From Betaproteobacteria bacterium (GTDB taxonomy: Bacteria > Pseudomonadota > Gammaproteobacteria > Burkholderiales > SG8-39), in assembly GCA_009693235.1 (NCBI GenBank), contig SHXR01000031.1:1-51392 (forward strand): a stretch of DNA of 51,392 nt, in the 5' to 3' direction. Positions within the stretch are counted from its first letter, which is position 1, and every line of letters starts with the position of its first letter. The notes beneath the pieces were generated by a model, which saw only the letters and a list, made by a program, of their open reading frames with translations, did no database searches and was not told where the DNA came from. Both the position numbers and the translations under genes were made by a program. Shown here in pieces: positions 16,928 to 25,782 of this stretch.

Positions 16928-18471
16928 ATCTTGGCCAAGCTTTTCGCAGTACCGCCGCACGCCGCTCCGAGGTAACGGCGATCATCGATGGCGATATCGT
17001 TCGAACCTATGAGGAATGGCATTTAGACATACAGTGCGTTGCCGGAAGCTTGGCGGCGATGGGTCTGTCGAACGGTCATCATCTGATTACCGTCATCAAG
17101 AATCGCTACGAACTCGCCACGTTGTACTGGGCGTGTCACTGGCTGGGTCTGGTGTATACGCCGCTCAACTGGCGTTCGACGGCCGAAGAAATCGCCTACT
17201 GTCTCACCAACGCTGATGCACGTGCGGTCGCTTACGAGGGCGTTTCACAGGAGGCGACGCACCGTGCGCTTGACATCGCCAGCCTGGGCGCACTGCCTCG
17301 CATTGCCGTAGCCGATGCGCGCCCTGATGGCGCAACGACCTGGACTGATCTGTTTAGTGGCGCATCCGTGGCCTGCCCATCCGGCAACAGTGATCGCGAA
17401 ATTTGCATGATGCTCTACACCTCGGGCACCACCGGCCGCCCGAAGGGGGTACCGCGCTCGCATGGCAACGAACGCACCGCCGCAGTGTCGCATATCGCGC
17501 ACAACCGCTATGAATTTGGTGAGATCGCGCTGGGTGTCATGCCGCTTTATCACACGATGGGCGTACGTGTCCTCCTGTCGAGCGCGCTCTTGAGCGGCGT
17601 ATTTGTTTGCATGCCGCAATACGATACGGATGCTCTGCTGGATGTCATCGCGCGCGAACGGATCACGACGATGTTTCTCGTGCCGACGCTCTATCACGAT
17701 CTGGTTCATCACCCAAGAATTCGTTCTTGCGACCTCTCATCGTTGTCGAAGCTTGGTTATGCGGGCATGTCGATGCCCGATGCGCTATCGGCCGTCTGTA
17801 CTGAGGTTTTCAAGCCGGACCGCTGGGTCAATTTGTACGGATCGAGCGAGATCTATACGTTTTCCTATTGCGATTATTTGGATCGCAAGCCGGGCTGCGC
17901 CGGCCGTGCGGGCATCAACCAGGCGTTGCGGTTGGTGCGGGCTGATCCGGGTAACGGCGTTGATCCCGATGATCTTGTTCCAGAGGGGGAGTCGGGTGAA
18001 GTCATCGCAAGTCTCCTTAGTCCGGAAGCGTTCAGAGGCTATTGGAGGCGGCCCGATGCCGACGCGCGCGCACTTCGCGCCAGCTGGTATTTCACCGGCG
18101 ATCTTGGCATGTTCGATGAGGATGGCGATCTCTATCTGCTGGGGCGCGTCGACGACATGATCATTTCCGGCGGGGAAAACATTCACCCCGAAGAAGTGGA
18201 GAATGCGCTGTCGCACTGCCCGCTGGTTCGCAAGGTCGCGGTCGCAGGCGTACCCGATGATCGGCTTGGTGCGAAGGTCGTCGCATTCGTCGAGCCCGCA
18301 TCCGCTAATGTCACCGCGGCGCAACTCGATGCCTACTGCACGGGCAGCACGCTCACGCGATTTAAGCGTCCGCGGGAATATGTTTTCGTCGAGAAGATCC
18401 CGCAATCGGCGGTGGGCAAGATCCTGCGCCGGGAATTGCGGGCGGGGAATTACAAGAGACTTGCGAATTGA
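16924..18471 (+). CDS. Acyl-CoA synthetase (AMP-binding)
   Basis: A 515-residue ANL-superfamily ligase that activates a carboxylic acid as an adenylate and then as a CoA thioester. Motifs: YTSGTTGRPKGVPRSHGN (P-loop), VNLYGSSEIYTF, YFTGDLGMFDEDGDLYLLGRVDDMIISGGENIHPEEVE, and the C-terminal catalytic lysine in PQSAVGKILRREL. ATG 16924 overlaps the previous stop (ATGA) and gives a normal start. Being last in the molybdenum hydroxylase operon, it probably loads the same substrate or product. An aryl or cyclic acid is plausible by analogy with hydroxybenzoyl-CoA pathways, but not shown. Confidence 0.88.
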   Translation: MNLGQAFRSTAARRSEVTAIIDGDIVRTYEEWHLDIQCVAGSLAAMGLSNGHHLITVIKNRYELATLYWACHWLGLVYTPLNWRSTAEEIAYCLTNADARAVAYEGVSQEATHRALDIASLGALPRIAVADARPDGATTWTDLFSGASVACPSGNSDREICMMLYTSGTTGRPKGVPRSHGNERTAAVSHIAHNRYEFGEIALGVMPLYHTMGVRVLLSSALLSGVFVCMPQYDTDALLDVIARERITTMFLVPTLYHDLVHHPRIRSCDLSSLSKLGYAGMSMPDALSAVCTEVFKPDRWVNLYGSSEIYTFSYCDYLDRKPGCAGRAGINQALRLVRADPGNGVDPDDLVPEGESGEVIASLLSPEAFRGYWRRPDADARALRASWYFTGDLGMFDEDGDLYLLGRVDDMIISGGENIHPEEVENALSHCPLVRKVAVAGVPDDRLGAKVVAFVEPASANVTAAQLDAYCTGSTLTRFKRPREYVFVEKIPQSAVGKILRRELRAGNYKRLAN

Positions 18472-18559
18472 TGGGGGACACCATATCCGTTTGACCCGGC
18501 GCCCGTCGCAAGCAGACGTCTTCGCTTTCGACCGGTGCGTCTTAGAGCGGTACCGGAAA

Positions 18560-18590
18560 ATTGTAAAGCGTCGCGCGACACTATACAATC
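18560..18590 (+). promoter_or_regulatory. Likely higBA promoter/operator
   Basis: Just upstream of the higB remnant an inverted repeat ATTGTA ... TACAAT (18560-18565 and 18584-18589) covers a TTGTAA element and a TATACAAT -10-like element. An operator of this form overlapping the promoter is usual for HigA autoregulation. The spacing is a little short (15 bases) for a standard sigma-70 promoter. Confidence 0.45.
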
Positions 18591-18596
18591 TGTCTC

Positions 18597-18875
18597 GTGA
18601 TTCGATGCTTCAATCACAAGGGGCTTGAGGCGTTTTTTTAGCGCGGATCCAAGGCAAGGATTCAGCCCCATCACGCCGGCAAGCTGCGTATCCTGCTCAC
18701 TGCGTTGGATTACGCCAAGAAGCCCGATGATATGAGTGCGCCGGCATGGCGATTGCATGCACTAAGCGGCGACCGGAATGGAAGCTTCTCAGTCACCGTG
18801 AACGGAATTTGGCGAATCATTTTTCGGTTTAAGGGCAAGGATGTCGAACTGGTCGACTATCTGGACTATCACTAG
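18597..18875 (+). pseudogene. higB: higB toxin, interrupted by an amber codon
   Basis: RelE/ParE-superfamily HigB, a ribosome-dependent mRNA nuclease. The GTG at 18597 opens VIRCFNHKGLEAFF, then a TAG codon at 18639-18641 (codon 15) interrupts the frame, and the rest continues in the same frame: RGSKARIQPHHAGKLRILLTALDYA, then GDRNGSFSVTVNGIWRIIFRF and the terminal VELVDYLDYH. The 92-codon length and every later motif match HigB, so the frame is intact apart from one nonsense codon, which follows a run of seven T. A re-start downstream would lack the N-terminal helix. The antitoxin gene next door is intact. Confidence 0.85.
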
Positions 18876-18886
18876 GGGGGGCGAGC

Positions 18887-19165
18887 ATGGCGCGTATGCA
18901 TAACCCGGCGCATCCGGGCGAGGTACTTCGAGAGTTTCTGCCGGAGGGGCTCGCTGTGACGGAGGCAGCCCGGCGACTGGGCGTAACCCGGCAGGCGCTG
19001 TCGGCATTGCTTAATGGCCGCGCCGGCGTGAGTGCCGAAATGGCACTGCGCCTGGAAGCGGCGCTCGGCACTAGTGCTGAGATGTGGCTGGAAATGCAGG
19101 TGGGCCATGATCTGTGGCGCGCGCGAAAGCAGATTCGTCCTAAGGTCGAGATGTTTGACGTCTAG
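18887..19165 (+). CDS. higA: HigA-family antitoxin (Xre helix-turn-helix)
   Basis: A 92-residue antitoxin with the HigA opening NPAHPGEVLREFLPEGLAVTEAARRLGVTRQALSALLNGRAGVSAEMALRLEAALGTSAEMWL, an Xre-type helix-turn-helix at about residues 24-60. It would bind the operator in front of higB and neutralise the toxin. It starts 11 bases after the higB stop, behind a run of seven G that may serve as its ribosome site. It is intact although its toxin partner is interrupted. Confidence 0.92.
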   Translation: MARMHNPAHPGEVLREFLPEGLAVTEAARRLGVTRQALSALLNGRAGVSAEMALRLEAALGTSAEMWLEMQVGHDLWRARKQIRPKVEMFDV

Positions 19166-19225
19166 ATTTTTACTTCATTGCTTTTTCAGAACTAGATAAT
19201 TTCCTGTTGCAGGAGTAGCAAGCCA

Positions 19226-20038
19226 ATGATCGAAAAGTACCTCAAACGCCGCGCGGAAATGCTGCGCTCCCTCGATGGCCTGCGGGTCGAACTCGACGTT
19301 GAACGTCGTATCGGGATGTTGATTCTCGATCGGCCGCCGCTCAATATCATTTCATACAAAGGTCGCACGCAGATTCGCATGCTCATCGAGGAAATGGACG
19401 ATGACGACGATATCGGTGTGATCGTTATACGCGGGGCGAACGGGGTCTACACCTCTGGTGGTGATGTGAAGGCGTTTCTCGATATTCCGCCGGATGGCAT
19501 GTCGCACTTGGCGTGGAATATCGGTGCACCGGAGCGTGCATCGAAACCGGTGATTGCCGCCATTGAAAAATATGCGATGGGCGTGGGCTTCGAGCTTGCA
19601 CTCGCCTGCGATTTTCGCCTGGCGACCAAGGATAGCGTCGTCGCGCTGCCCGAGTCGTCGATTGGTCAAATGCCGGGTTCTGGCGGGGCGCCGCGCGTCG
19701 TGCAGTTGATCGGTTTGACGCGCGCCAAGCAGATGGTGTTGCTGGGCGAGCGCATTCCCGCTGAGAAAGCCTGCGATTGGGGACTTCTTGCGGAAGTCGT
19801 TGAAGATAGCGATGCGCTCACCAAGCTCGTGCATCGCTATGCCGAGCGGCTCAATGCCCTCGCGCCGATTTCGCGCTCGTCGCTCAAGCGCGTGCTCAAT
19901 CTTGCCAACGACACAAGCACGGCCGCCGGCCTCGATCTCGAAGGCCATGCGTACGAGAAACTGCGCGGCACCGCCGACTACAAGGAAGGCATCCACGCGT
20001 TTGCGGAGAAGCGCAAGGCGAAGTACCAAGGCAAGTAG
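19226..20038 (+). CDS. Enoyl-CoA hydratase/isomerase
   Basis: A 270-residue crotonase-fold enzyme. The oxyanion-hole strands are GANGVYTSGGDVKAFL and YAMGVGFELALACDF; both catalytic glutamates of hydratases are present (GFELALACD and LPESSIGQMPGSGG). A strong ribosome site (CAGGAG) precedes ATG 19226. It would hydrate a 2-enoyl-CoA, fitting a route that starts with the upstream CoA ligase, though the higBA pair lies between them. Isomerase or dehalogenase chemistry is also possible in this fold. Confidence 0.87.
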   Translation: MIEKYLKRRAEMLRSLDGLRVELDVERRIGMLILDRPPLNIISYKGRTQIRMLIEEMDDDDDIGVIVIRGANGVYTSGGDVKAFLDIPPDGMSHLAWNIGAPERASKPVIAAIEKYAMGVGFELALACDFRLATKDSVVALPESSIGQMPGSGGAPRVVQLIGLTRAKQMVLLGERIPAEKACDWGLLAEVVEDSDALTKLVHRYAERLNALAPISRSSLKRVLNLANDTSTAAGLDLEGHAYEKLRGTADYKEGIHAFAEKRKAKYQGK

Positions 20039-20046
20039 GGCGGCCC

Positions 20047-21228
20047 ATGCGACGCTTCGCCGCAATGCTGGCATGTTGTTGCGGCGTCGTGCTGTCGGTC
20101 GAATTGATGTCGGCCGGCGCATTCGCGCAGTGCGTGCCAGCGGCGGCGTGGGTGCTGCCGGGCGATCCGGTCAAGTCGCCACTCACGACCAAAGACATCA
20201 TCGCGCGCGCGTCGACCCACAACATCGTGTTGCTTGGCGAGCAGCATGACAGCGTCGATCATCATCGCTGGCAGCTCCAAATGCTGGCGGCCTTGCATGC
20301 TGCGCGCCCGGATATGGTGGTGGGCTTTGAGATGTTTCCGCGCCGTGTGCAAGGCGCGCTCGATCGGTGGATCGCCGGCCAGTTGACCGAGTCGCAATTT
20401 CTCGGCGAAGCCGACTGGCGCAATGTCTGGCAGATGGACGCAGCGCTCTATTTGCCGTTGTTTCATTGGGCACGCATCAATCGGGTGCCGATGATCGCGT
20501 TGAATGTCGATCGCGCGCTGATCCGCGAAGTGGCGGAAAAAGGATTCGACTCGATACCGGTCGAACGACGCGAAGGCGTGTCGCGACCCGCTGAGCCTAC
20601 CGACAACTACACAAGGTGGCTGCTTGGCATCTTTCGCGAACATCGGTGTCCGGGTTCGCAAGCTGTCACCGTAGCGGACCCGGGCTTTCGCCGCTTCGTC
20701 GAGAGCCAGCAGGTGTGGGATCGGGCGATGGCGGAAGCCTTGGTTGCCGCGCACCGGCGCGAGAGGAAGCCTCTTGCCGTCGGCATCCTTGGCAGCGGGC
20801 ATGTGGTGCGTGGCTTTGGTGTGCCGCATCAGTTGAACGCGCTCGGCGTGGCTGACATCATGTCCTTATTTCCTTGGGATGCGACGGGCGATTGCAGTGA
20901 ACTCGTCAAAGGCTACGCGGACGCCGTCTATGGCATGTCGGGGTTGCCGAATGAAGCCCGGCCGCAGCGCGCGAGGCTCGGGGTCGTGTTGGAGCGCGCC
21001 ACCAACGGCGTGCTGATCAAACAGGTCGAAGCGAGCAGCATCGGTGCGACGGCCGGAATGCGGGCCGGTGATATCGCGGTCGAAATCGCGGGCGTCAAGG
21101 TGGAAGCGATCGCTGATATCGCCGAAGCCGTGCAGCGACAAGCGCCCGGCACGTGGCTGCCGATCAAAATCGTTCGCAGTGGAGAGGCAATCGAACTGAT
21201 TGCGAAGTTCCCGCCCGTGCCGAAATGA
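20047..21228 (+). CDS. ChaN-family haem-binding-like protein with C-terminal PDZ domain
   Basis: A 393-residue exported protein. The signal peptide (about 1-27, ending GAFAQ) has no clear lipobox cysteine at the cleavage site, although C29 is close. The ChaN domain follows: NIVLLGEQHDSVDHHRWQLQMLAAL, GFEMFPRRVQGALDRW, and LAVGILGSGHVVRGFGVPHQL. Residues about 315-390 form a PDZ domain (RLGVVLERATNGVLIKQVEASSIGATAGMRAGDIAVEIAG). ChaN proteins have been linked to iron or haem uptake. It is 8 bases after the enoyl-CoA hydratase and overlaps the M1 peptidase gene (ATGA), suggesting the last two work together. Confidence 0.85.
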   Translation: MRRFAAMLACCCGVVLSVELMSAGAFAQCVPAAAWVLPGDPVKSPLTTKDIIARASTHNIVLLGEQHDSVDHHRWQLQMLAALHAARPDMVVGFEMFPRRVQGALDRWIAGQLTESQFLGEADWRNVWQMDAALYLPLFHWARINRVPMIALNVDRALIREVAEKGFDSIPVERREGVSRPAEPTDNYTRWLLGIFREHRCPGSQAVTVADPGFRRFVESQQVWDRAMAEALVAAHRRERKPLAVGILGSGHVVRGFGVPHQLNALGVADIMSLFPWDATGDCSELVKGYADAVYGMSGLPNEARPQRARLGVVLERATNGVLIKQVEASSIGATAGMRAGDIAVEIAGVKVEAIADIAEAVQRQAPGTWLPIKIVRSGEAIELIAKFPPVPK

Positions 21229-23231
21229 TGGTCGCACTGCGCATACTGGCTTGGCGATTCACCGCGGGCGCCCTGCTGGTCTGTCACGGACTGTTGGTGC
21301 ATGCCGCTGCATTGGACTTGACCGTTTCACTTGAACCGGCAACGCGCAACCTGTCGGCCAGCGCGATCATTGAATTGCCGGCGGGCCGGGCGACTGAATT
21401 GCATCTCGATCGGCGATTCGACGTATCGAACATCACCGTAGGCGGACGGCGGATCACCGCTGAGGAGGTGGCCGGTCCGATGCGCCGGTGGCGCGTTGAG
21501 GCAAGTCTACATCCGCGGCGCATCGAGATCGCATGGAAAGGCATGCTTGAAGCGTTGAATGAGCGTGCGACGCATCGGGAAACGCTTCGTGCGGCACAAC
21601 CGGTGGCCGATGAACGCGGCAGTTTTCTGCCGGCCAGTGGCTTCTGGCATCCGGTGCTGAACGAGGGATTTTCGTCGTACCAGGTGCAGATCGATGTGCC
21701 CGACCCGCATCGCGGCATCGCGCCTGGGAATCTCATTGTCGAATCGACCGCCGGCGGACGGTATCGCGCGACCTTTGCGTTTCCTCACCAAAATAACGGC
21801 GTCGATCTGATGGCAGGTCCCTACCGCGTGACATCGGTCGATCTGCGCACCGGCACCGGAAAAGCCGTGACGGTGCGAACGTATTTTCATACTGAACTCG
21901 CCGATCAAGCTAATGCATATATCAGTGCTACGCGCGCATTCATCAATGACTACGATGCGCAGATCGGGCCCTACCCCTATTCAATCTTCAGCGTGGTATC
22001 GGGCCCGACGCCGACCGGCTTTGGCATGCCGGCCCTCACTTATCTTGACATCCAGGTGCTGCGTTTGCCGTTCATACGCGACACCTCGCTTCGTCATGAG
22101 GTCCTGCACAACTGGTGGGGCAATGGCGTGTTCGTCGACTATCAGCGCGGGAACTGGTCGGAGGGATTGACGACCTTCATGGCGGATTATGCGTTTCGCG
22201 AAAAGACAGGCGAAGCGGACGCGCGGGCGATGCGCATCGAATGGTTGCGCGATCTTGCCGCGGTGCCGGTCGCCGAGGATCGCCCGGTCGCCGCATTTAG
22301 CGCGCGCCATCATGGTACTTCCCAGATCATCGGTTACCACAAGGTCGCAATGATGTTTCTCATGTTGCGCGATGAGATCGGTACGGAAGCGTTCGATGCG
22401 GCGCTGCGACGCTTCTGGAGCGAACAGCAGTTCCGCTACGCGTCGTGGGAAGACCTGCGGCGCGCGTTCGAGACGGTCTCGAAGAGGCCGCTTAGCGCAG
22501 TCTTCGCACAGTGGTTGAACCGGACGGGGTTACCGGATGTTCGAATCAAGAGCGTCGCTTGGATGTCGGATGCCGCGGGTCTGGTCGTCACGCTCGTGCA
22601 GTCGTCGCCGCCCTACCGTCTGCAGGTGCCGATCGACATTCACACGCCGACGACAATGCTGCGGCGTCAAGTCACGATGGAGGCCGCGGAGCAGGTATTC
22701 ACGTTGACCGCACACGAGCGGCCGACTGGGATCGTGCTTGATCCGGATTTCCGTGTATTGCGCCGCCTGGATCCGGCGGAACTGCCACCCATCTTTCGAC
22801 AAGTGATGCTGGACCCTGACACGACGTTGATCGTGCCAACAACGGACGCCCGATTCCGTGCAGAGGCGAACAATCTTGCCGCGAAGTTTCTCGATCATCC
22901 GCCGCACCCAGGCGATCCGGACCGGTTGCCCGTGAAGGGGCCAGTGTTGGTCATGCTGAAGGGTGGCGACGGTGAAGCTTGGTTGAGCGCGCATGACTTC
23001 ACCGCGCCACCTCGCGAGATGCCGTCCAGTGGCACTGCTCGCGTTTGGACCACCCGGAATAGGGAAGGCGTGCTCGCGCTGGTGATTACCGCGCGCGATG
23101 CCGAAGCGCTGGCCGGGCTGGCGAGGCCGTTGCCACATTACGGTAGGCAGAGCTGGTTGGTGGTCGATGGACAAAAGGTGACCCATCGTGGCGTATGGCC
23201 GGCACGTTCCCCATCGCAGCAGGTTCCGTAA
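21225..23231 (+). CDS. M1-family metallopeptidase
   Basis: About 668 residues from ATG 21225, with a signal peptide (ending VHAAALDL). The gluzincin site is complete: HEVLHNWWGN (HExxH) with the third ligand 18 residues later in NWSEGLTTFMADY. The exopeptidase GAMEN motif is not obvious; PTGFGMPALTYLD takes its place, so it may not be a true aminopeptidase. The C-terminal 150 residues are a less conserved domain with a YRLQVPIDIHT beta segment. It is periplasmic and translationally coupled to the ChaN-PDZ gene. The downstream transporter gene overlaps it by 37 bases. Confidence 0.82.
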   Translation: MMVALRILAWRFTAGALLVCHGLLVHAAALDLTVSLEPATRNLSASAIIELPAGRATELHLDRRFDVSNITVGGRRITAEEVAGPMRRWRVEASLHPRRIEIAWKGMLEALNERATHRETLRAAQPVADERGSFLPASGFWHPVLNEGFSSYQVQIDVPDPHRGIAPGNLIVESTAGGRYRATFAFPHQNNGVDLMAGPYRVTSVDLRTGTGKAVTVRTYFHTELADQANAYISATRAFINDYDAQIGPYPYSIFSVVSGPTPTGFGMPALTYLDIQVLRLPFIRDTSLRHEVLHNWWGNGVFVDYQRGNWSEGLTTFMADYAFREKTGEADARAMRIEWLRDLAAVPVAEDRPVAAFSARHHGTSQIIGYHKVAMMFLMLRDEIGTEAFDAALRRFWSEQQFRYASWEDLRRAFETVSKRPLSAVFAQWLNRTGLPDVRIKSVAWMSDAAGLVVTLVQSSPPYRLQVPIDIHTPTTMLRRQVTMEAAEQVFTLTAHERPTGIVLDPDFRVLRRLDPAELPPIFRQVMLDPDTTLIVPTTDARFRAEANNLAAKFLDHPPHPGDPDRLPVKGPVLVMLKGGDGEAWLSAHDFTAPPREMPSSGTARVWTTRNREGVLALVITARDAEALAGLARPLPHYGRQSWLVVDGQKVTHRGVWPARSPSQQVP

Positions 23232-24475
23232 CACGATGGAGCGCTGACATTCCACGTACCCAAAACCTCGGGCGCACGGCGATTGCCGTCCTGGCAATCG
23301 TGTTCCTGTTCAATTTACTGGGTCGCGGCAGCGCGGAAACGTACGCTGTTTTCCTGCTGCCCCTCGAACGCGAGTTCGGCTGGTCACGCTCGCAGCTCAC
23401 GAGCGTCTATTCCGTCTATCTGTTGATCGGCGGCTTCATTGCCCCACTGGTAGGCACATTGTTCGATCGGGTCGGGCCGCACGTGGTGTACCTGTGCGGT
23501 CTCACCGCGCTTGGTCTTGCCAACCTGCTGGCGAGCACGACCTCCACATTGTTCGAGTTTTATCTCTATATGGGCTTCGTCGTCGGCCTTGGCGTCGCAC
23601 TGGTGGGCATGGTGCCGGCGTCCGGATTGCTGGTGCGCTGGTATCGCGCGCGATTGTCGTCGGCCATTGGACTCGCATTTACGGCCGCCGGATGCGGTAC
23701 GCTGGTATTCGTGCCGTTGACGCAACTGATGCTGGACGGTTCCGATTGGCGAACGACGTATCGTTGGATCGGCATTACTTTCCTCGCCGCGGTGCCGGTG
23801 CTGGGGCTCGTCGTGCCGTGGCGGCGCTTTGCCGCGGGTAACCCGGAAATCAAGAAGGCCGAGAAAGCAGACAGCGGGCAAATCGGCTGGACCTTGCGGG
23901 CGGCGAGCCGTACGTCGTTCTACCGCGGGCTTGCAGTGATGTTCTGCATGACGTCGATGTCGATGTTCATCATCCTGCCGCAATCGGTTGCGTACCTCAT
24001 CGACGAAGGATTCTCTCCCGTGGTGGCGGCGACCGCCTATGGCGTAACGAGCGTGATGTCGGTGATCAGCGTGACGGTCACCGGATATCTTTCTGATCGC
24101 ATCGGGCCACGACCGGTCATCACCGCGAGCTACATCGGCACCGGTCTTGGCATGATGCTTCTATTTCTTATGTCATTCCATGCGGTCATGGTTCTCTTGA
24201 TGATCTATGTGCTGGTATTTGGCCTCAGTCAAGGCGTGCGTGCACCGATCATTTCGGCGATGTCGGCGCGCAAATTCGCCGGCCCGCGGGTGGCCACGAT
24301 CTACGGGACGCTGTATGCGTTGAATGCCGTGGGCGCGGCGATCGGCGCATTCACCGGTGGGCTGCTACACGACCTCACCGGGGGTTACCGCGCCGGATTC
24401 GTCGTGGCGTTGATTCTGCTTCTTTGTTCGGCGGTGCCGATTTGGGCGATCAAGGAGCTGCGCACGTACCGATGA
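23195..24475 (+). CDS. Major facilitator superfamily transporter
   Basis: A 426-residue inner-membrane protein with about 12 hydrophobic helices and the loop 2-3 signature GTLFDRVGPHVVYL (MFS motif A form), repeated in the second half as GYLSDRIGPRPVITA. It resembles the monocarboxylate/oxalate-formate branch (AETYAVFLLPLEREFGWSRSQLTSVYSVY). ATG 23195 lies inside the end of the M1 peptidase gene, a 37-base overlap. A carboxylate substrate would fit the surrounding catabolic genes. The composite repeat starts directly after its stop. Confidence 0.88.
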   Translation: MAGTFPIAAGSVTRWSADIPRTQNLGRTAIAVLAIVFLFNLLGRGSAETYAVFLLPLEREFGWSRSQLTSVYSVYLLIGGFIAPLVGTLFDRVGPHVVYLCGLTALGLANLLASTTSTLFEFYLYMGFVVGLGVALVGMVPASGLLVRWYRARLSSAIGLAFTAAGCGTLVFVPLTQLMLDGSDWRTTYRWIGITFLAAVPVLGLVVPWRRFAAGNPEIKKAEKADSGQIGWTLRAASRTSFYRGLAVMFCMTSMSMFIILPQSVAYLIDEGFSPVVAATAYGVTSVMSVISVTVTGYLSDRIGPRPVITASYIGTGLGMMLLFLMSFHAVMVLLMIYVLVFGLSQGVRAPIISAMSARKFAGPRVATIYGTLYALNAVGAAIGAFTGGLLHDLTGGYRAGFVVALILLLCSAVPIWAIKELRTYR

Positions 24476-24635
24476 TTACCCATTGATCGCAGAAATTCAC
24501 CACGGCCAAGCCGCAATGCCTCAGAAGTTTGACACGGAGGTAGGGGAGGAACACGGAGGAAATGCAATCAGATTGCGTTTCATGCTGACCGAACGTAGGA
24601 CGGAATAGCGGAGCGCATTCCGCCGAATCAAGATC
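24476..24635. repeat. Composite dispersed repeat, copy A
   Basis: It begins right after the transporter stop. Module 1 (24476-24505) is TTACCCATT, five variable bases, then CAGAAATTCACCACGG. A G-rich middle has ACACGGAGG direct repeats. Module 3 (24595-24635) is a hairpin around AGCGGAGCGC with arms CGGAAT/ATTCCG. The same modules occur in the same order and orientation at 51232-51367. The end overlaps the stop codon of the convergent amidohydrolase gene. Confidence 0.8.
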
Positions 24636-25782
24636 GTTTCGCCGACTTGCGGCCTTGCCCCACTGCTTTCTTTGGCGCTCGCTTAGTCGTGACTACTTTC
24701 TTCGCAGCAACTTTCTTCTTCGCTGCTTTCTTTACTGGCGCTGTTGCCTCGGGCACAACGAGCTTTAACATCTTCAGCGCATTGCCAAAGTAAATCTTGC
24801 GCTGGTCGCCCTCTTTCAGCTTGAGTGAGGTAATGGCCTTGATACTCTCGCGAATGAACATCGGCCCACCTTCCGGATCGAACGGACAGTCGGTCCCGAA
24901 GAGAACGTTATTCGCGCCGAAAAAATCCAGTCCACAACGAATTGCCGGAGCGGACCCATTGACCGCGGTGTCGCCATAGAACATCTTGAAATAGTCGATC
25001 GGGCGCTTGGACAGGCTCTTCAACAGATGGGTGTAGTCCTCGTCGGAAGCACGCGTGCCGATCTGATCCATGCCAAGACTGATCCGCGCATCGAAGAACG
25101 GCGCCATCGCGCCAAGATGGTGAGTGATGACCTTCAAATTGGGCAGCTTTTCCAGCATGCCGGAGAAGACGAGGCGTGCCATGAATGCACTCGTTTCATA
25201 CGGCCAGCCGAACAGCCACCAGATTTCGTATTTCGAACTCTTCTCGCTCGCATAGTCGGAGAATTTGTGCGGACGCGTCGGATGTACCCAAATCGGCAAA
25301 TCGTATCGGTTGGCCATGCGCTCGAAGATCGGATAGAACTCCGGCTCATCGAGCGGGCGCCCCAGAACGTTCGTGAAGATCTGAATGCCTTTGGCGCCAA
25401 GCTGCGTGATTGCCCGATCCATTTCTTCGAGTGCGGCCGGCACATTGTTCATCGGCAAGGCGGCGACGAACGCCGGAAAGTAATCCGGATGCTGCTGGAC
25501 GATCTTCGCCATTTCATCATTGGCAAGGCGTGCCAGGGCGGGGGTTTCTTGCGGCCCGCCCAGCAATTCCACGGCCGGCATCGAAAGCGTAAGGATCTGC
25601 TTATAGCCCTTGAACTTGTCCATCATGCGCATGCGCGCATCGAGGTCGTACAGCACCGGGACGTTGAGCCAGCGTTTAATCTGTGCGCCCAGACTCGGAT
25701 TGGCTGCCGCGAGCTCTTTCATCCGCTCGAAGTAGGGCTTTGGAATGATGTGCGGAAAGATGTCCAGCTTCAGTTCTGACAA
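24628..25782 (-). CDS. Amidohydrolase-2 family protein with lysine-rich C-terminal tail
   Basis: A metal-dependent hydrolase or decarboxylase of the ACMSD/6-methylsalicylate decarboxylase type, about 384 residues. The start chosen is TTG 25782 (LSELKLDIFPHIIPKPYFERM), with a GGAGA site five bases away; an ATG at 25899 would add 39 unconserved residues. Metal-site elements: IFPH in place of the usual HxH, PIWVHPTRPH, VITHHLGAMAPFFDARI and LFGTDCPFDPEGG. The last 40 residues (after LKLVVPEATAP) are Lys/Ala-rich with KKAAKKKVAAKK, like histone-H1-type tails, which is unusual for this family. Divergent from the aldehyde dehydrogenase. Confidence 0.82.
   Translation of the reverse strand: MSELKLDIFPHIIPKPYFERMKELAAANPSLGAQIKRWLNVPVLYDLDARMRMMDKFKGYKQILTLSMPAVELLGGPQETPALARLANDEMAKIVQQHPDYFPAFVAALPMNNVPAALEEMDRAITQLGAKGIQIFTNVLGRPLDEPEFYPIFERMANRYDLPIWVHPTRPHKFSDYASEKSSKYEIWWLFGWPYETSAFMARLVFSGMLEKLPNLKVITHHLGAMAPFFDARISLGMDQIGTRASDEDYTHLLKSLSKRPIDYFKMFYGDTAVNGSAPAIRCGLDFFGANNVLFGTDCPFDPEGGPMFIRESIKAITSLKLKEGDQRKIYFGNALKMLKLVVPEATAPVKKAAKKKVAAKKVVTTKRAPKKAVGQGRKSAKRS

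Noticed and set aside
13107..18471. Aerobic carbon monoxide dehydrogenase operon
   Set aside because: The large subunits lack the AYRCSFR loop that defines true CO dehydrogenase, so CO oxidation is not supported.
18639..18641. Pyrrolysine or other recoding of the higB TAG
   Set aside because: No supporting context; HigB families have no such residue, and a nonsense mutation or sequence error is simpler.
4882..18881. G-runs of seven or eight at 4882, 8831 and 18875 as a coordinated contingency system
   Set aside because: About this many are expected by chance at the base composition of the window, and the sites have no common context.
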